A DNA stretch of 64,000 nucleotides from an uncultured Granulosicoccus sp. (GTDB lineage: Bacteria; Pseudomonadota; Gammaproteobacteria; Granulosicoccales; Granulosicoccaceae): positions 1-64,000 of the forward strand of contig CALKLO010000023.1 in assembly GCA_937991945.1 (NCBI GenBank), in the 5' to 3' direction. A program made the translations under genes and the position numbers. Numbering within the stretch: the first letter of the stretch is position 1; every line of letters begins with the position of its first letter. Below are positions 47,343-57,509 of this stretch, piece after piece. The notes beneath the pieces were generated by a model that saw nothing but the letters and a program-made list of their open reading frames with translations, ran no database searches and was not told where the DNA came from.

Positions 47343-47543
47343 CTACGAGCTAGCAAAGTCTAAAGAATTGTCAGTGCGTGAGTGCTTGCGTCTGTCGTAT
47401 TTGCCTTCCCAAGGATTTTCACTCAATCCTCTGTCTCCTGACACAAAAGCCCAAGGATCTGCCAACTCCAATTTGTCGCCACCCTTTAATTGCTCATTAA
47501 GCGGGTTGCTATTTATTTTTCCTTCTCGTGAAACTCTGTTCAT
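47343..47543 (-). CDS. Hypothetical 66-residue hydrophilic protein (doubtful)
   Basis: An open frame with ATG at 47543 coding a charged product (e.g. DPWAFVSGDRGLSENPWEGK). It has no signal, no membrane segment, no recognisable domain and no ribosome site. A similar-sized frame lies on the other strand. It may be chance. Confidence 0.25.
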   Translation of the reverse strand: MNRVSREGKINSNPLNEQLKGGDKLELADPWAFVSGDRGLSENPWEGKYDRRKHSRTDNSLDFASS

Positions 47544-47861
47544 AGCGGTTTGTTCTATCTGCGAAATTTATGCGCCATGATCGCTCTCAATCCCTTGAGA
47601 CTCTGTGATGAGCCCACGTCTTTTTCCAACCCCAAATGCACACTGGCGAGCAATTTTGTTCTCGCGGTGTCAAGACAGGTGATTAATCAGCAGACATTTT
47701 CGTCTGCAATGCCGATCTATACAGGGGGCGACTTATAGAAAAAAGGCAAGGAGATGCACTTGCTTTAAAGGGGACGGAGAAGCGCTGCAAGCGATGTATT
47801 CATTTTGATTAATAAGTGCTTCAGGTTAGAAGCGACTACTGTTTTAAGTGGTTGGGGAAAA
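47544..47861. other. Gap between rluF region and tRNA-Lys
   Basis: A 318-bp stretch with no gene I can support and no clear terminator. Short frames are present, but none has coding character. Confidence 0.4.
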
Positions 47862-47937
47862 TGGTGGGGCGTGCTGGGTTCGAACCAGCGACCACCTGAT
47901 TAAAAGTCAGATGCTCTACCAACTGAGCTAACGCCCC
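47862..47937 (-). tRNA. tRNA-Lys (anticodon TTT)
   Basis: A 76-nt cloverleaf on the minus strand including an encoded 3' CCA. The acceptor stem is GGGGCGT with ACGCCCC. The D-arm reads GCTCAGTTGGTAGAGC, the anticodon arm CTGACTTTTAATCAG with anticodon TTT, and the T-arm GCTGGTTCGAACCCAGC. It follows cpoB, an arrangement common in Pseudomonas and relatives. Confidence 0.97.
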
Positions 47938-48050
47938 CACAACCTTTTCCCTAGCTAGTGCTAAGCGGCAGCTGGTTACTCAAGCTTGCCGAGGGCGAAT
48001 CATACCCCATAAATTATCGCTAGTGGGTACTTTGAGTCACCTAAAAGTAC

Positions 48051-48998
48051 TTACTGACCATCTCTGCTCATTTTCTGCAGTCTTTTACGTGCAAGAACGG
48101 CTGCAGAACGGCCTGGGTACTCATTTTGGACGCCAGTGAGTATGTCTCGTGACTCGCCAAATCGGCGCTGCTCATACAACGCGAAGCCAATTTTTAACCG
48201 CGCATCTGGCACCTTAGTGCTATTGGGGAAAGAATTGACTACAACACCGAAGTTACGCAGAGCAGAATCGAAGTCTCTTTGGGCGTACATTGCCTCACCC
48301 TGCCAGTACCAGGCATTGTCCGAATACGGACCGTCTGGGAAGCTGACCAAGAACTCATTGAACGAGCGCACTGCACTGTCGTTTTGGCCACGCACTAATA
48401 AGTCGTAGGCACGGGTGTAGCCTGCCTTTTCTGCTTGCGTTGCCGTGTCTCTGAGCTGACCGGTTGGTGGCCTCGGACCGTTGCCAAATTCTGCCGAACT
48501 GGGCGACGGTATGGACGAGCCTCTTTGCGACACAAACACCGCAGGCGCTTCTGCAGCACTCTCAACAGCACGGGACGCTGTACTTGGCCCTGACGGGTCT
48601 TGAGCGGCGTCATCTAGAAAGTCGCCCTCACCGACACCACCTTCCGACAAAGCGCCCTCAGCGTTCAGAAACTCCAGTGAATCACGCGATTCTTCTAAGT
48701 CAGTAACACGACGGTCTGTGTCAGCGTACAAATCAGAGCTTCGCTTGGTGAGCTTATCAATTTCGTTGTTTAAGCTTTCGATTTCACCGCGCAGTGATCT
48801 AATTTCACGCTGCAAGGAATCGACTCGCTGCAACTGCTCAAGCAGTGATTGATCGAGCACACGTTCAATGCGAGCCAAACGCGCATCGACTGATCTCAGA
48901 GACAGCTTATCTTGAGCTAGCGCAGCAGTTGGACCCGATAGAAGCACGCCGCATAAGATCCAACTCGCCTTACGACGCACTGTGACCAATTCAAACAT
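48051..48998 (-). CDS. cpoB: Cell division coordinator CpoB (YbgF)
   Basis: Periplasmic Tol-Pal partner coordinating outer-membrane constriction with peptidoglycan synthesis. From ATG 48998 it has 315 residues: a signal peptide ending AALA, a coiled coil (about 35-110, LARIERVLDQSLLEQLQRVD onward) for trimerisation, a low-complexity linker, and a TPR domain (about 195-315, with YTRAYDLLVRGQNDSAVRSF). The start codon overlaps the pal stop by one base (TAATG), arguing for this start over an in-frame extension into pal. Confidence 0.9.
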   Translation of the reverse strand: MFELVTVRRKASWILCGVLLSGPTAALAQDKLSLRSVDARLARIERVLDQSLLEQLQRVDSLQREIRSLRGEIESLNNEIDKLTKRSSDLYADTDRRVTDLEESRDSLEFLNAEGALSEGGVGEGDFLDDAAQDPSGPSTASRAVESAAEAPAVFVSQRGSSIPSPSSAEFGNGPRPPTGQLRDTATQAEKAGYTRAYDLLVRGQNDSAVRSFNEFLVSFPDGPYSDNAWYWQGEAMYAQRDFDSALRNFGVVVNSFPNSTKVPDARLKIGFALYEQRRFGESRDILTGVQNEYPGRSAAVLARKRLQKMSRDGQ

Positions 48999-49540
48999 TA
49001 GTTTTGGATCGCTGCTTCGTAAATGATATTTACGCGTCGGTTTTTCGCCCAAGCATCGTTGTTATGGGCGTCATCGACGGGGAGTTCCTCTCCGTAGCTG
49101 ACTGTGCGAGTTTGCTGCGAAGACACACCTTGTAACTGCAACATGCGCGCTATCGTTTTAGCACGGGCCTCGCCTAAAGCGATGTTGTACTCACGCGTGC
49201 CTCGCTCATCGGTATGACCCTCTAGCCGGACATTGCCTGCTGGGTTCTGCGCCAGATAGCGTCCGTGTTGAGCCACGATGTCTAAAAATTCAGCACGCAA
49301 CTCTGACTGGTCGTAGTCGAAGTAGATAACGCGATCAACAGGCGCCCTGCCCGCAATGGAATTCGGATCAACATTTTCGTAATTTTGCACACCATCAATG
49401 GTGACTGGACGAACAACGGCACTGTCGTCAGTCAACTGCACGGTGCGTTGAGCTGCATCATCTCCTCGCTGTGGCACTGAACCACAAGCACTAACAACCG
49501 TGGCAGCCAAAGCAAGCGTTAAAAGGGAAATTTTGTTCAT
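48998..49540 (-). CDS. pal: Peptidoglycan-associated lipoprotein Pal
   Basis: Outer-membrane lipoprotein of the Tol-Pal system, 180 residues. The signal ends in lipobox VSACG (Cys about 19). The OmpA-type peptidoglycan-binding domain follows: VIYFDYDQSELRAEF, RLEGHTDERGTREYNIALGE and KNRRVNIIY. It binds TolB and peptidoglycan. Overlaps cpoB by one base. Confidence 0.96.
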   Translation of the reverse strand: MNKISLLTLALAATVVSACGSVPQRGDDAAQRTVQLTDDSAVVRPVTIDGVQNYENVDPNSIAGRAPVDRVIYFDYDQSELRAEFLDIVAQHGRYLAQNPAGNVRLEGHTDERGTREYNIALGEARAKTIARMLQLQGVSSQQTRTVSYGEELPVDDAHNNDAWAKNRRVNIIYEAAIQN

Positions 49541-49566
49541 GAGTTAAACCTCAATATACTGAGAAA

Positions 49567-50895
49567 TTATTGCGAGTAAGGAGACCAAGAGGGTTCGCGA
49601 ACCGAACCGCCATCATCCAATGTCAGGCTTTGTGAAACGCTGCCGTCTAGGGATAGAGCCCCCAAAGTACCGCGACCATTTTTCTCGGTAGCAAAGATGA
49701 TCATCTGACCGTTAGGCGAGAAACTCGGAGAGTCGTCAAGAGTCCCTTGCGTCAAAGTCTGAAAAAGCCCAGTCGGTCTATCGATAACGCCTATTTGAAA
49801 GCCCGACCCTGCGCCGTGTACAAAGGCAATACTATTGCCGTCAGGCGAAACCGTGGCACTGGCGTTGTAGTTACCTTCGAACGTAATGCGTTTCGCACGC
49901 CCACCCCTGGAAGACACTTCGTAGAGTTGGGGGCCTCCGCTTCTATCCGAGGTAAAGATTATTGTATTGTCGTCAGCCCACACAGCTTCAGTATCTATAG
50001 CAGCGCTATCGGTTATACGTCGAAGCGATCCATTGTCCAGCTGAACAACATAGATATCTGCACTGCCTTCGTAGGAGAGTGTAATGGCTAGCCTCTCGCC
50101 GTCCGGAGACCAGCTCGGCGCGCCATTGATTCCCTCGCGAGAGATAACTTTGATACGACTACCCAACTGTCGGTTTTGCACATAAATAGCTGACTGGGTT
50201 CTGTTCTCAAAGGAGACGTAGGCAATACGAATTCCGTCGGGTGCCCATGCAGGAGACAGTATGGGTCGCGGTGATGTGAGCATTGCTTGAGGGTTTTCAC
50301 CATCAGCATCAGCCAGTTGCAACTTGTACGTGCGTGCACCCACTTTACCGGCAACAGAGACAAATGCTATTTGAGTATTAAAGGCACCTGGAATGCCTAG
50401 AATTTCTTCGTATACTTCGTCAGATATCTGATGCGCAGCACTTCGCAGTGTTTGATCAGTGACTTGAAAACTAAAACCCGATAACAAAGACTGCTGAAGC
50501 ACATCAAAGAGTTGAAACTCTACAACGTAACCTGCACTCACTGGACGCATACCACCAATAAGTAAAAAATCAGCCCCGGACAATCGCCAGTTTGCGAAAC
50601 GAGGTACGTCTCCACTCACTGGGGTTGAGACGAGATCTTCGCGGTTCAACGCAGCAAAGTTACCGCTTCGTTGTAGATCGGACGTAATGATTGCGGCGAT
50701 GTCTTCCGGAGAAGATCCAGAGCCTGTCCAACCAAACGGCACGATAGCAATAGAAATTGCGTTTTCACCACCCTGGGTGATCTCTATGTCGATGGCCGCC
50801 TGCGCAGGCAAGGCAATACAGCCCAACATCAGCAGTACCGACACAGTCCATAACTTTAAATGTGCTTTGTAATGCAAGGCTACAGTGTCCAACAT
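49567..50895 (-). CDS. tolB: Tol-Pal system beta-propeller protein TolB
   Basis: Periplasmic protein of 442 residues linking Pal, TolA and other envelope proteins. A signal peptide (cleavage near PAQA) is followed by the TolB N-terminal domain (IDIEITQGGENAISIAIVPF) and a six-bladed propeller with repeated SPAWAPDG, APSWSPDGERLA and PSFSPNGQMI blades. It is 26 bp upstream of pal. A 111-bp gap separates it from tolA. Confidence 0.95.
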   Translation of the reverse strand: MLDTVALHYKAHLKLWTVSVLLMLGCIALPAQAAIDIEITQGGENAISIAIVPFGWTGSGSSPEDIAAIITSDLQRSGNFAALNREDLVSTPVSGDVPRFANWRLSGADFLLIGGMRPVSAGYVVEFQLFDVLQQSLLSGFSFQVTDQTLRSAAHQISDEVYEEILGIPGAFNTQIAFVSVAGKVGARTYKLQLADADGENPQAMLTSPRPILSPAWAPDGIRIAYVSFENRTQSAIYVQNRQLGSRIKVISREGINGAPSWSPDGERLAITLSYEGSADIYVVQLDNGSLRRITDSAAIDTEAVWADDNTIIFTSDRSGGPQLYEVSSRGGRAKRITFEGNYNASATVSPDGNSIAFVHGAGSGFQIGVIDRPTGLFQTLTQGTLDDSPSFSPNGQMIIFATEKNGRGTLGALSLDGSVSQSLTLDDGGSVREPSWSPYSQ

Positions 50896-51006
50896 AGGTT
50901 ATTAATTGACAGATCCTAAACCATCGCTAGCTAAAACGGTTTACCTAATCGGGCTCAGGGGAAAATTAACAGGCGCACTTAGCGACTGTTAAATGACACA
51001 CCCGTG

Positions 51007-52737
51007 CTATCTGGGCTTGAAAACGATATTAACAATTCGATCGAACAGTTTCGAGTCAGGCGCTCTAGGCAACGGTGATGAAGCCCACACAGCATTTTCA
51101 ACCGATTTTCGCATCGCTGCATTGTCACCATCACACGCACCTACTGTTACGTTCAGAACCTCCCCTACAGGAGATTGCAATACGCTAACAGTACAGTTCA
51201 CTTGACCACGTAGCCCAGCAGGCTTTCGCCAATTGCGCTCAACGCGTTGCCTAATCGCATTTCTATAGAGTGACTCAAGACGAGCAAGTTCACGCTGTTG
51301 TCGCTGAGCCGCTATCGAATTCTCTTCAGCGGCAATTGCGGCTAAACGTTCTTGCTCAGCTTTATCTGCGGCAGCCTTGGCTTCTTGCTTAGCTCTCGCC
51401 TCTTTTGCCCGAGCAGCCTCTTTACGAGCTTCTTCCTCTTTACGGGCTTTTTCGGCAGCCTCATCGCTCTTGCGCTGTTCTTCAGCCGCTTTCGCCTCAG
51501 CTTCTTCGGCCAAACGCTGCTCTTCTGCAAGCCGTTTTTCTTCAGCCAAACGCGTTACTTCTGCTTCACGCCGCTCTTCTTCTATTCTCGCTTGTTGAGC
51601 AATCTCAACCTGACGTTTTTCTTCCTCAAGTTTTGCCACCTGATCAGCGAGTCGTTTCTCTTCAGCAACACGGGCGACTTCTACCTCTTGGCGAGCCAGC
51701 TCCGCAGCCGCTTGCTCTCGTTCAGCCTGCTCTTTAATTGCTATTTTTTCAGCTTCTGCGGCAGCCAGCTCTTGCTCGAGTTTCAAGCGTGTAGCCTCTG
51801 CCGCCGCTTTTAGTCGTGTCGCTTCAGCGCGTTCTTCGGCTTCTTTAGCTTCGCGTTGTTCTAGCTCAATGCGTTCTTTTTCTTGTTGAGCTTTTCGTGT
51901 TTCTTCCTCAGCCTGAGCTTGTTCTTCCTCAGCCACACGAGCAGCCTCTTCAAGACGAGACTTTTCTAGCTCAGCTATTCGAGCCTCTTCTTCTAGTTTT
52001 GCTTTTTCAGCAGCTGCCGCAGCTTTTTCTTCATTGGCTTGTCGTGCCTCTTCTTGCAGCTTACGGGTTCGCTCTTCAGCTTCACGTTGAACCTCAGTGA
52101 GGCGCTCTCGCTCCTCATCCGTTTTTACACGGGCGTCTTCGATGCGCTGGGTTTCTCTTTGCAACTGCTCTTGCGCCGCACTGATACGCTCTTCTTCTCG
52201 CAAGCGCTCCTGCCGCAAACGCTCCAGCGTAGCTTCTTTTTCCAGCACTTGTCGCTCAGTGAGATTCGCCTCTTGTTCTCGTAGGGCCTCTACTTGCGCT
52301 TGCTCAGCTGCTGCATTTGCACGCTGCAACTCACGCTGCCTCTCAAGCTCTATGGCTTGTTCTTGCAACGCTTTAATTCGGGCTGCTTCGTCTTCGGATT
52401 CTGAACGTTGCTGCTCTGTCAGCTCCTCTGCTTCTTTTAATCGAACTTCGGCCGCACGTCGCGCAGTTTCTAGCGCAGAGACAGTCGCTTCCAGCGCCTG
52501 CTGTTCGTCAATCGCCTGCTGTGCTCGCTGTTCTTCTAGAGCCTGGAGCCTATCGACCTCAGCTTGGATATCTGCCTCACTAACGGCTACCGCTTGAATT
52601 GGTGCTTCACCGGCTACTTCAAGACCGGGTGACTCTGGCTTCTGGCTGATTTGGTACACCAGCGCTGCAACGAGTCCACCGTGCAGTAGCAAGGAGAAAA
52701 ATACAGCGACTGGATATTTGCGCAGTAAGGTAAACAT
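51007..52737 (-). CDS. tolA: Tol-Pal inner-membrane protein TolA
   Basis: Single-pass inner-membrane protein spanning the periplasm. A 576-residue version, well above E. coli TolA (about 420). A membrane anchor at about 10-31 (VAVFFSLLLHGGLVAALVYQ) precedes a very long Ala/Glu/Arg/Lys helical domain II (about 50-470), then the C-terminal domain III (RVERNWRKPAGLRGQVNC to IVNIVFKPR) that contacts TolB and Pal. Extra length is all in domain II. It follows tolR by 4 bp. Confidence 0.94.
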   Translation of the reverse strand: MFTLLRKYPVAVFFSLLLHGGLVAALVYQISQKPESPGLEVAGEAPIQAVAVSEADIQAEVDRLQALEEQRAQQAIDEQQALEATVSALETARRAAEVRLKEAEELTEQQRSESEDEAARIKALQEQAIELERQRELQRANAAAEQAQVEALREQEANLTERQVLEKEATLERLRQERLREEERISAAQEQLQRETQRIEDARVKTDEERERLTEVQREAEERTRKLQEEARQANEEKAAAAAEKAKLEEEARIAELEKSRLEEAARVAEEEQAQAEEETRKAQQEKERIELEQREAKEAEERAEATRLKAAAEATRLKLEQELAAAEAEKIAIKEQAEREQAAAELARQEVEVARVAEEKRLADQVAKLEEEKRQVEIAQQARIEEERREAEVTRLAEEKRLAEEQRLAEEAEAKAAEEQRKSDEAAEKARKEEEARKEAARAKEARAKQEAKAAADKAEQERLAAIAAEENSIAAQRQQRELARLESLYRNAIRQRVERNWRKPAGLRGQVNCTVSVLQSPVGEVLNVTVGACDGDNAAMRKSVENAVWASSPLPRAPDSKLFDRIVNIVFKPR

Positions 52738-52741
52738 GCTG

Positions 52742-53191
52742 TTAACGCGCAGGGTCCGACATTAAACCAATTTCAGGTGCACCTGCTAACTGCAGAGTGA
52801 CCATCGCTTGCATTATTTGTCCGTAATCAATGCTCTTATCACCGGCAACCAACACACGACGACTAGGGTTCAATCGCAGCACAGCAGTCGCTAGACGCAG
52901 AATTTCTTCACGAGCTAAAGGCGCTTCTGGATCTTCACCCACATTCAGAAACCACTCACCTTCGCTGCTAACCGACAAAATCAGTGGCTCAGCAGAATCT
53001 CCCACATCGGAGATAGGAGTCGCGGCAGCATCGGGTAAATCAATCTCAACGCCTGTTTGCAATAGCGGCGCAGTAATCATAAAGATCACCAACAACACCA
53101 GCATGACGTCAATGTAGGGAACAACATTGATTTCAGCCACTTGCCGACGAGTCCGACGACGGTTACGAAATTGCGGAACCGCTCTAGCCAC
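52742..53191 (-). CDS. tolR: Tol-Pal system protein TolR
   Basis: ExbD-family inner-membrane protein, 149 residues, forming the proton-driven motor with TolQ. A single membrane segment carries the conserved protonatable Asp in VVPYIDVMLVLLVIFM (about residues 25-40), and the periplasmic domain follows. It precedes tolA in the normal tolQRA order. Confidence 0.95.
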   Translation of the reverse strand: MARAVPQFRNRRRTRRQVAEINVVPYIDVMLVLLVIFMITAPLLQTGVEIDLPDAAATPISDVGDSAEPLILSVSSEGEWFLNVGEDPEAPLAREEILRLATAVLRLNPSRRVLVAGDKSIDYGQIMQAMVTLQLAGAPEIGLMSDPAR

Positions 53192-53236
53192 GTGGCGCTC
53201 CTTTACTGTGCAATCGACTGTTGGCTAACGACAACA

Positions 53237-53938
53237 CTACGATGTCTCAGTATCTTGTTGACCCGTACGTCGAATGGCTTGCCGTTGAAGCACCGTGGAA
53301 AATTCTTCAGCAAAATTTTCATACCGATTAAGCAGACGATCGACGTCTGTTGCGAACCGGTTATAAAAAATAACCGCAGGGATCGCCGCAAACAAGCCAA
53401 TGGCCGTAGCGATAAGCGCCTCAGCGATACCTGGAGCTACCATCGCAAGAGTTGCTTGTTGCACATTACCTAGAGCTGTAAACGAGTTCATGATGCCCCA
53501 TACGGTTCCAAACAAACCCACGTAAGGGCTGATTGAACCAACGGTTGCTAGAAACGGCAAATGATTTTCGACAATATCAGCTTCGCGCGAGACGGCAATT
53601 CGCATAGCCCGAGCAGAGCCATCCATGATGATTTCATCACTGTTAGTTTTTCGTCGCAGACGACCAAATTCAGAAAAACCAGCTTCGAAAATTCTCTCGA
53701 GGCCATCGAGTGTTCCACGCCGCATCGTCAGTTTTGAATACGTACCTGAGATATCAGACGAGCCCCAGAAGTCTTGTTCGAAATCTTCAGCCATACGCTT
53801 TGCACGGCTTAACTGACGTGACTTGCCTAGGATCAGTGCCCAAGACATGATCGATGCTATGGCGAGTATGACCATCACAGCCTGTACAACAGGGCTGGCA
53901 TCTATAATTAGCTGAAGGATAGACAATTCAGAATTCAC
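53237..53938 (-). CDS. tolQ: Tol-Pal system protein TolQ
   Basis: ExbB-family channel subunit of the Tol motor, 233 residues, with three membrane segments. Conserved features include LATVGSISPYVGLFGTVWGI (second segment) and GIAEALIATAIGLFAAIPAV (third segment, with polar Thr and Ser lining the channel). Its start overlaps ybgC by about 11 bp. Confidence 0.95.
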   Translation of the reverse strand: MNSELSILQLIIDASPVVQAVMVILAIASIMSWALILGKSRQLSRAKRMAEDFEQDFWGSSDISGTYSKLTMRRGTLDGLERIFEAGFSEFGRLRRKTNSDEIIMDGSARAMRIAVSREADIVENHLPFLATVGSISPYVGLFGTVWGIMNSFTALGNVQQATLAMVAPGIAEALIATAIGLFAAIPAVIFYNRFATDVDRLLNRYENFAEEFSTVLQRQAIRRTGQQDTETS

Positions 53939-54332
53939 GAGTCATTGCCTCTTTAATTTTTGATGGTATTGCGCAAGGACTCAATGTGTCCGCATCAACA
54001 CAGACCAATTTCACAGACGCCTCGGTCAACAGCTTGTCGTCACGCATTATGGGTTGCTTACAAATCACACTGGCGGATTTCAAAGTCACTAAATTGGCAC
54101 ACACTGTTAGTTGGTCATTAAACTTAGCTGGCGCATGAAAGTCGATCTGCACCGATCGAACAACAAATAGCTTTCGATGTTTGTTTTGCCATTCATCTAG
54201 CTCCACACCACATGCTCTTAGCCACTCGGTTCTTGCACGCTCCATGAACCGCAAATAATTAGCGTAATAAACGATACCGCCTGCGTCGGTGTCCTCTATG
54301 TAAACCCGAACGGGCATCGAATATTGCAACAT
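53928..54332 (-). CDS. ybgC: Acyl-CoA thioesterase YbgC of the Tol-Pal operon
   Basis: Hot-dog-fold thioesterase of 134 residues, cytoplasmic. The catalytic motif EDTDAGGIVYYANYLRFMER (residues about 10-29) has the Asp and is typical. First gene of the Tol-Pal operon. It overlaps tolQ and is preceded by a good sigma-70 promoter. Confidence 0.94.
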   Translation of the reverse strand: MLQYSMPVRVYIEDTDAGGIVYYANYLRFMERARTEWLRACGVELDEWQNKHRKLFVVRSVQIDFHAPAKFNDQLTVCANLVTLKSASVICKQPIMRDDKLLTEASVKLVCVDADTLSPCAIPSKIKEAMTREF

Positions 54333-54438
54333 GCGATAGTATTACAGACAAGTACTCGAAAATACAGGCACAAAGAATCTTATCGCAATGAAATTTTTAA
54401 CAAATTCCGCTGCCAAGACTTGAGCCTATCCGATTCCG

Positions 54439-54467
54439 ATTATACCGCCACTGCATAAATAGGACAG
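54439..54467 (-). promoter_or_regulatory. Predicted sigma-70 promoter of the ybgC-tolQRAB-pal-cpoB operon
   Basis: On the minus strand a perfect -10 TATAAT (54439-54444) lies 17 bp from a weak -35 CTGTCC (54462-54467), about 107 bp upstream of the ybgC start. Confidence 0.6.
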
Positions 54468-54478
54468 CTCCTTTCGGG

Positions 54479-55492
54479 TTATCGCTCTACGACAGCCGGC
54501 GCTTCTAAACCAAAATGTTTGTAGGTATGCGGCGTGACTACCCTACCGCGCGGCGTTCTCATGAGTAAGCCTTGCTGAATCAGATACGGCTCAATCACCT
54601 CTTCGAGTGTCCCTGTCTCTTCGCTGAGTGCAGCCCCAAGGTTATCGATACCAACAGGACCTCCATCAAACTTGTGAATTATCGCGTTCAATAAGCGACG
54701 ATCCATTGCGTCTAAGCCCAGTCTGTCAACGTTTAACAGGTTCAAAGCTAGATCCGCCGTCACCGAATCGATGGTGCCGTTTGCTCGAATATCGGCATAA
54801 TCTCGCACACGACGCAACAGACGATTGGCTATTCGCGGCGTGCCACGCGCACGCCTCGCAATCTCAATACAGCCCTGATCATCAATAGGCACTTTGAGTA
54901 GGCGGGCAGATCTGGCAACAATTCCAGCAAGATCAGCTGTTTCATAAAATTCTAATCGCTGAACAATACCGAACCGATCTCGCAACGGCGCTGTCAACAA
55001 ACCGGCACGCGTGGTTGCACCCACCAAGGTAAATGGCGGCAAATCTATCTTAAAAGAGCGTGCGCTCACCCCCTCACCGGTCATGATGTCAATTTGATAA
55101 TCTTCCATCGCTGGGTACAAAACCTCCTCCACCAGAGCGCTCATCCGATGAATTTCATCGATGAACAGCACATCATTGGCTTCTAGGTTCGTCAATATCG
55201 CAGCCAGATCACCTGGCCGCTCAAGGACAGGTCCTGAGGTATGCAGAATGCGGACATCCAACTCATTGGCAATAATATTAGCCAGAGTCGTCTTACCCAA
55301 CCCCGGCGGACCGAATACTAAGACATGGTCTAACGCCTCTTCACGCATTTTTGCCGCAGCGATGAATAAATCCATCTGCTCGGTAACCGCACGTTGCCCG
55401 TGATAGTCAGCCAACAACTTGGGACGCATGGCGCGCTCTTGCGCATCCTCATTACGCACCTCGCCCACTAGCAATCGATCAGTCTCTGTCAC
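54479..55492 (-). CDS. ruvB: Holliday junction branch-migration helicase RuvB
   Basis: AAA+ motor of Holliday junction migration, 337 residues. Walker [12 protein letters not shown] (about 60-70), Walker [10 protein letters not shown], sensor motif GATTRAG and arginine-finger region [13 protein letters not shown] are visible. The C-terminal winged helix ends [13 protein letters not shown]. It follows ruvA by 40 bp. Confidence 0.97.
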   Translation of the reverse strand: MTETDRLLVGEVRNEDAQERAMRPKLLADYHGQRAVTEQMDLFIAAAKMREEALDHVLVFGPPGLGKTTLANIIANELDVRILHTSGPVLERPGDLAAILTNLEANDVLFIDEIHRMSALVEEVLYPAMEDYQIDIMTGEGVSARSFKIDLPPFTLVGATTRAGLLTAPLRDRFGIVQRLEFYETADLAGIVARSARLLKVPIDDQGCIEIARRARGTPRIANRLLRRVRDYADIRANGTIDSVTADLALNLLNVDRLGLDAMDRRLLNAIIHKFDGGPVGIDNLGAALSEETGTLEEVIEPYLIQQGLLMRTPRGRVVTPHTYKHFGLEAPAVVER

Positions 55493-55532
55493 GATGCGCT
55501 CTCTCCTAGCCTGATCACTTCACGATAAATCA

Positions 55533-56132
55533 TTATTTAGTAGCGCTTCGTAATGCTGAACGAATCATTTGCTCGACCGTTTGTTCAGGACTAGCACCTT
55601 TGTCCAATAAACGGGTTGCTTCAGCAGGCTTGTACCCCAACGCCTCAAGCGCCTCCTCTGCTTGCGAACGGGCGGATAAATCATCTGGTGCGTGTGAGCT
55701 GCCGCCTGATGAACTCATCCCAATGCCTAATGTTTCGACTTTGTCTTGTAACTCAATCAGCAGTCGCTCAGCCGTTTTTTTACCAATGCCTGGCACCCTA
55801 ACAAGCGCTGCGACATCTTTTGAGGCAACGCAGTTTATGAATTCCTCGGTACTCAAACCTGACAAAATTGCTAACGCAACTTTGGCCCCGACACCATTGA
55901 CTTTAAGCAGAGCTCGAAATAGCACGCGCTCAGTTGCCGTGGCAAAACCGAACAACAGGTGAGCATCATCTCGGACCACTAAATGGGTATACAAAGACAC
56001 CGTTTCACCAAGAGCTGGCAACGAATAGAACGTGGACATGGGAGCATCCACCTCATAGCCCACGCCTTGTACATCCACCAATAACCCGGGTGGATTTTTT
56101 TCCAGCAACTTGCCAGTAAGACGACCAATCAT
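55533..56132 (-). CDS. ruvA: Holliday junction DNA helicase subunit RuvA
   Basis: DNA junction-binding subunit, 199 residues. N-terminal OB fold [20 protein letters not shown], two helix-hairpin-helix motifs (VNGVGAKVALAILS, VPGIGKKTAERLLIEL), and a C-terminal domain III that binds RuvB. It overlaps ruvC by 4 bp. Confidence 0.96.
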   Translation of the reverse strand: MIGRLTGKLLEKNPPGLLVDVQGVGYEVDAPMSTFYSLPALGETVSLYTHLVVRDDAHLLFGFATATERVLFRALLKVNGVGAKVALAILSGLSTEEFINCVASKDVAALVRVPGIGKKTAERLLIELQDKVETLGIGMSSSGGSSHAPDDLSARSQAEEALEALGYKPAEATRLLDKGASPEQTVEQMIRSALRSATK

Positions 56133-56695
56133 CGACGCAACCCTCTTCCTCGAACTCGTTTTCTTGGCGTTATGCCCAAGCCGTTTTTGGCAAGTGCTGC
56201 ATTAGCCACTCTAGAATGCGCATGGCATATAGCTATCGCAAGTCCATCTGCCGCATCCACTTGCAATACATCAGGCATTTGTAATAAAGCGCGCACCATA
56301 GCCTGCACTTGGTGCTTGTCCGCAGCACCAGACCCAGTGACCACTTTTTTGACTAATCGAGGAGCATATTCAGCCACTGAAAGTTGCCGCGACACCGCAG
56401 CGGTAATAGCCGCACCGCGCGCCTGCCCAAGCTTTAACGCTGACATCGGATTGTTACTCAAGAACACCTGCTCAATAGCAACTTCTTGAGGCTGCCATTG
56501 GGTGATCACCTCACTCAAGGCGCTATGAATATGACCCAGACGCTCGGGAAAGCTATCGCCTTTCACACGGATATGTCCGTGTGCTAAGTGAAAACTACGC
56601 GCCCCATCAGATTCAATCAGCCCGTAACCGGTTATGACAGATCCCGGGTCGATTCCCAATACACGAATCAACCCATTGGGGCGTGGCGTAATCAC
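56129..56695 (-). CDS. ruvC: Crossover junction endodeoxyribonuclease RuvC
   Basis: Holliday junction resolvase, 188 residues. Catalytic acidic residues lie in [15 protein letters not shown] (Asp), [12 protein letters not shown] (Glu) and [13 protein letters not shown] (Asp pair). A short basic extension ends [17 protein letters not shown]. It overlaps yebC and ruvA by 4 bp each. Confidence 0.96.
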   Translation of the reverse strand: MITPRPNGLIRVLGIDPGSVITGYGLIESDGARSFHLAHGHIRVKGDSFPERLGHIHSALSEVITQWQPQEVAIEQVFLSNNPMSALKLGQARGAAITAAVSRQLSVAEYAPRLVKKVVTGSGAADKHQVQAMVRALLQMPDVLQVDAADGLAIAICHAHSRVANAALAKNGLGITPRKRVRGRGLRR

Positions 56696-57429
56696 TCGTA
56701 GGCTTCGCCCGGTATTTCTGCATTGGTGAAAACATCCTGAACATCGTCAAGGTCTTCTAATGCATCAATTAGCTTCAGTAATTTTTGCCCTTGCTCTACA
56801 TCGAGCTCTACCGAGATACCAGCGCGCATGGTGACTTCAGAGTGCTCAGCTTCCAGCTTCAACGCAACCAATGCCTCTTTGACATCGACAAACGTTTCCT
56901 CGGTTGTGAGCACTTCTATTGAACCGTCTTCTTCGGTGACAATGTCTTCAGCACCTGCTTCTAATGCAGCTTCCATGACGGTGTCTTCGTCGGTGCCAGC
57001 AGGAAAATTGAGAACGCCCTGCTTTTCAAACAAGTAGGACACTGAACCCTGGGCGCCCATATTACCGCCATACTTGGTGAACGCATGCTTCACTTCAGAC
57101 ACGGTGCGGTTACGGTTGTCAGTCATGGTATCGACCATGATGGCTACGCCATTGACACCATAACCTTCGTACCGGTTCTCCTCGTACGCAACATCCTCAA
57201 GCTCACCGGCGCCTTTCTTAATGGCACGATCGATGGTGTCTTTGGTCATGTTGCCGCCAAGCGCCTTATCAACGGCCAGCCGCAAACGCGGATTGGAGTT
57301 GAGATCAGAACCGCCCATTTTCGCGGCAACGTTTATTTCTCTAATAAGCTTGGTAAACAGCTTGCCACGCTTTGCATCCTGCGCGTTTTTGCGATGCTGA
57401 ATATTGGCCCATTTACTATGTCCGGCCAT
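56692..57429 (-). CDS. yebC: YebC/PmpR-family protein
   Basis: Protein of 245 residues from ATG 57429 ([20 protein letters not shown]), the invariant start of the family; an open extension upstream has no conservation. YebC-family members assist translation of difficult peptide sequences and/or act as DNA-binding regulators. It is in the usual yebC-ruvCAB order. Confidence 0.95.
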   Translation of the reverse strand: MAGHSKWANIQHRKNAQDAKRGKLFTKLIREINVAAKMGGSDLNSNPRLRLAVDKALGGNMTKDTIDRAIKKGAGELEDVAYEENRYEGYGVNGVAIMVDTMTDNRNRTVSEVKHAFTKYGGNMGAQGSVSYLFEKQGVLNFPAGTDEDTVMEAALEAGAEDIVTEEDGSIEVLTTEETFVDVKEALVALKLEAEHSEVTMRAGISVELDVEQGQKLLKLIDALEDLDDVQDVFTNAEIPGEAYE

Positions 57430-57509
57430 GCACTGCCTCTTGTTGTGAAGTAAATCAAGTGGATGAATCGTTCTATTGTCGCCCATTTGGCGCCTGAAAA
57501 CCGAACGCT

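Noticed and set aside
51352-52597. Long open frames on the plus strand opposite tolA (e.g. 51352-51813, 52097-52597)
   Set aside because: They are antisense shadows of the repetitive Glu/Ala/Arg codons of TolA domain II.
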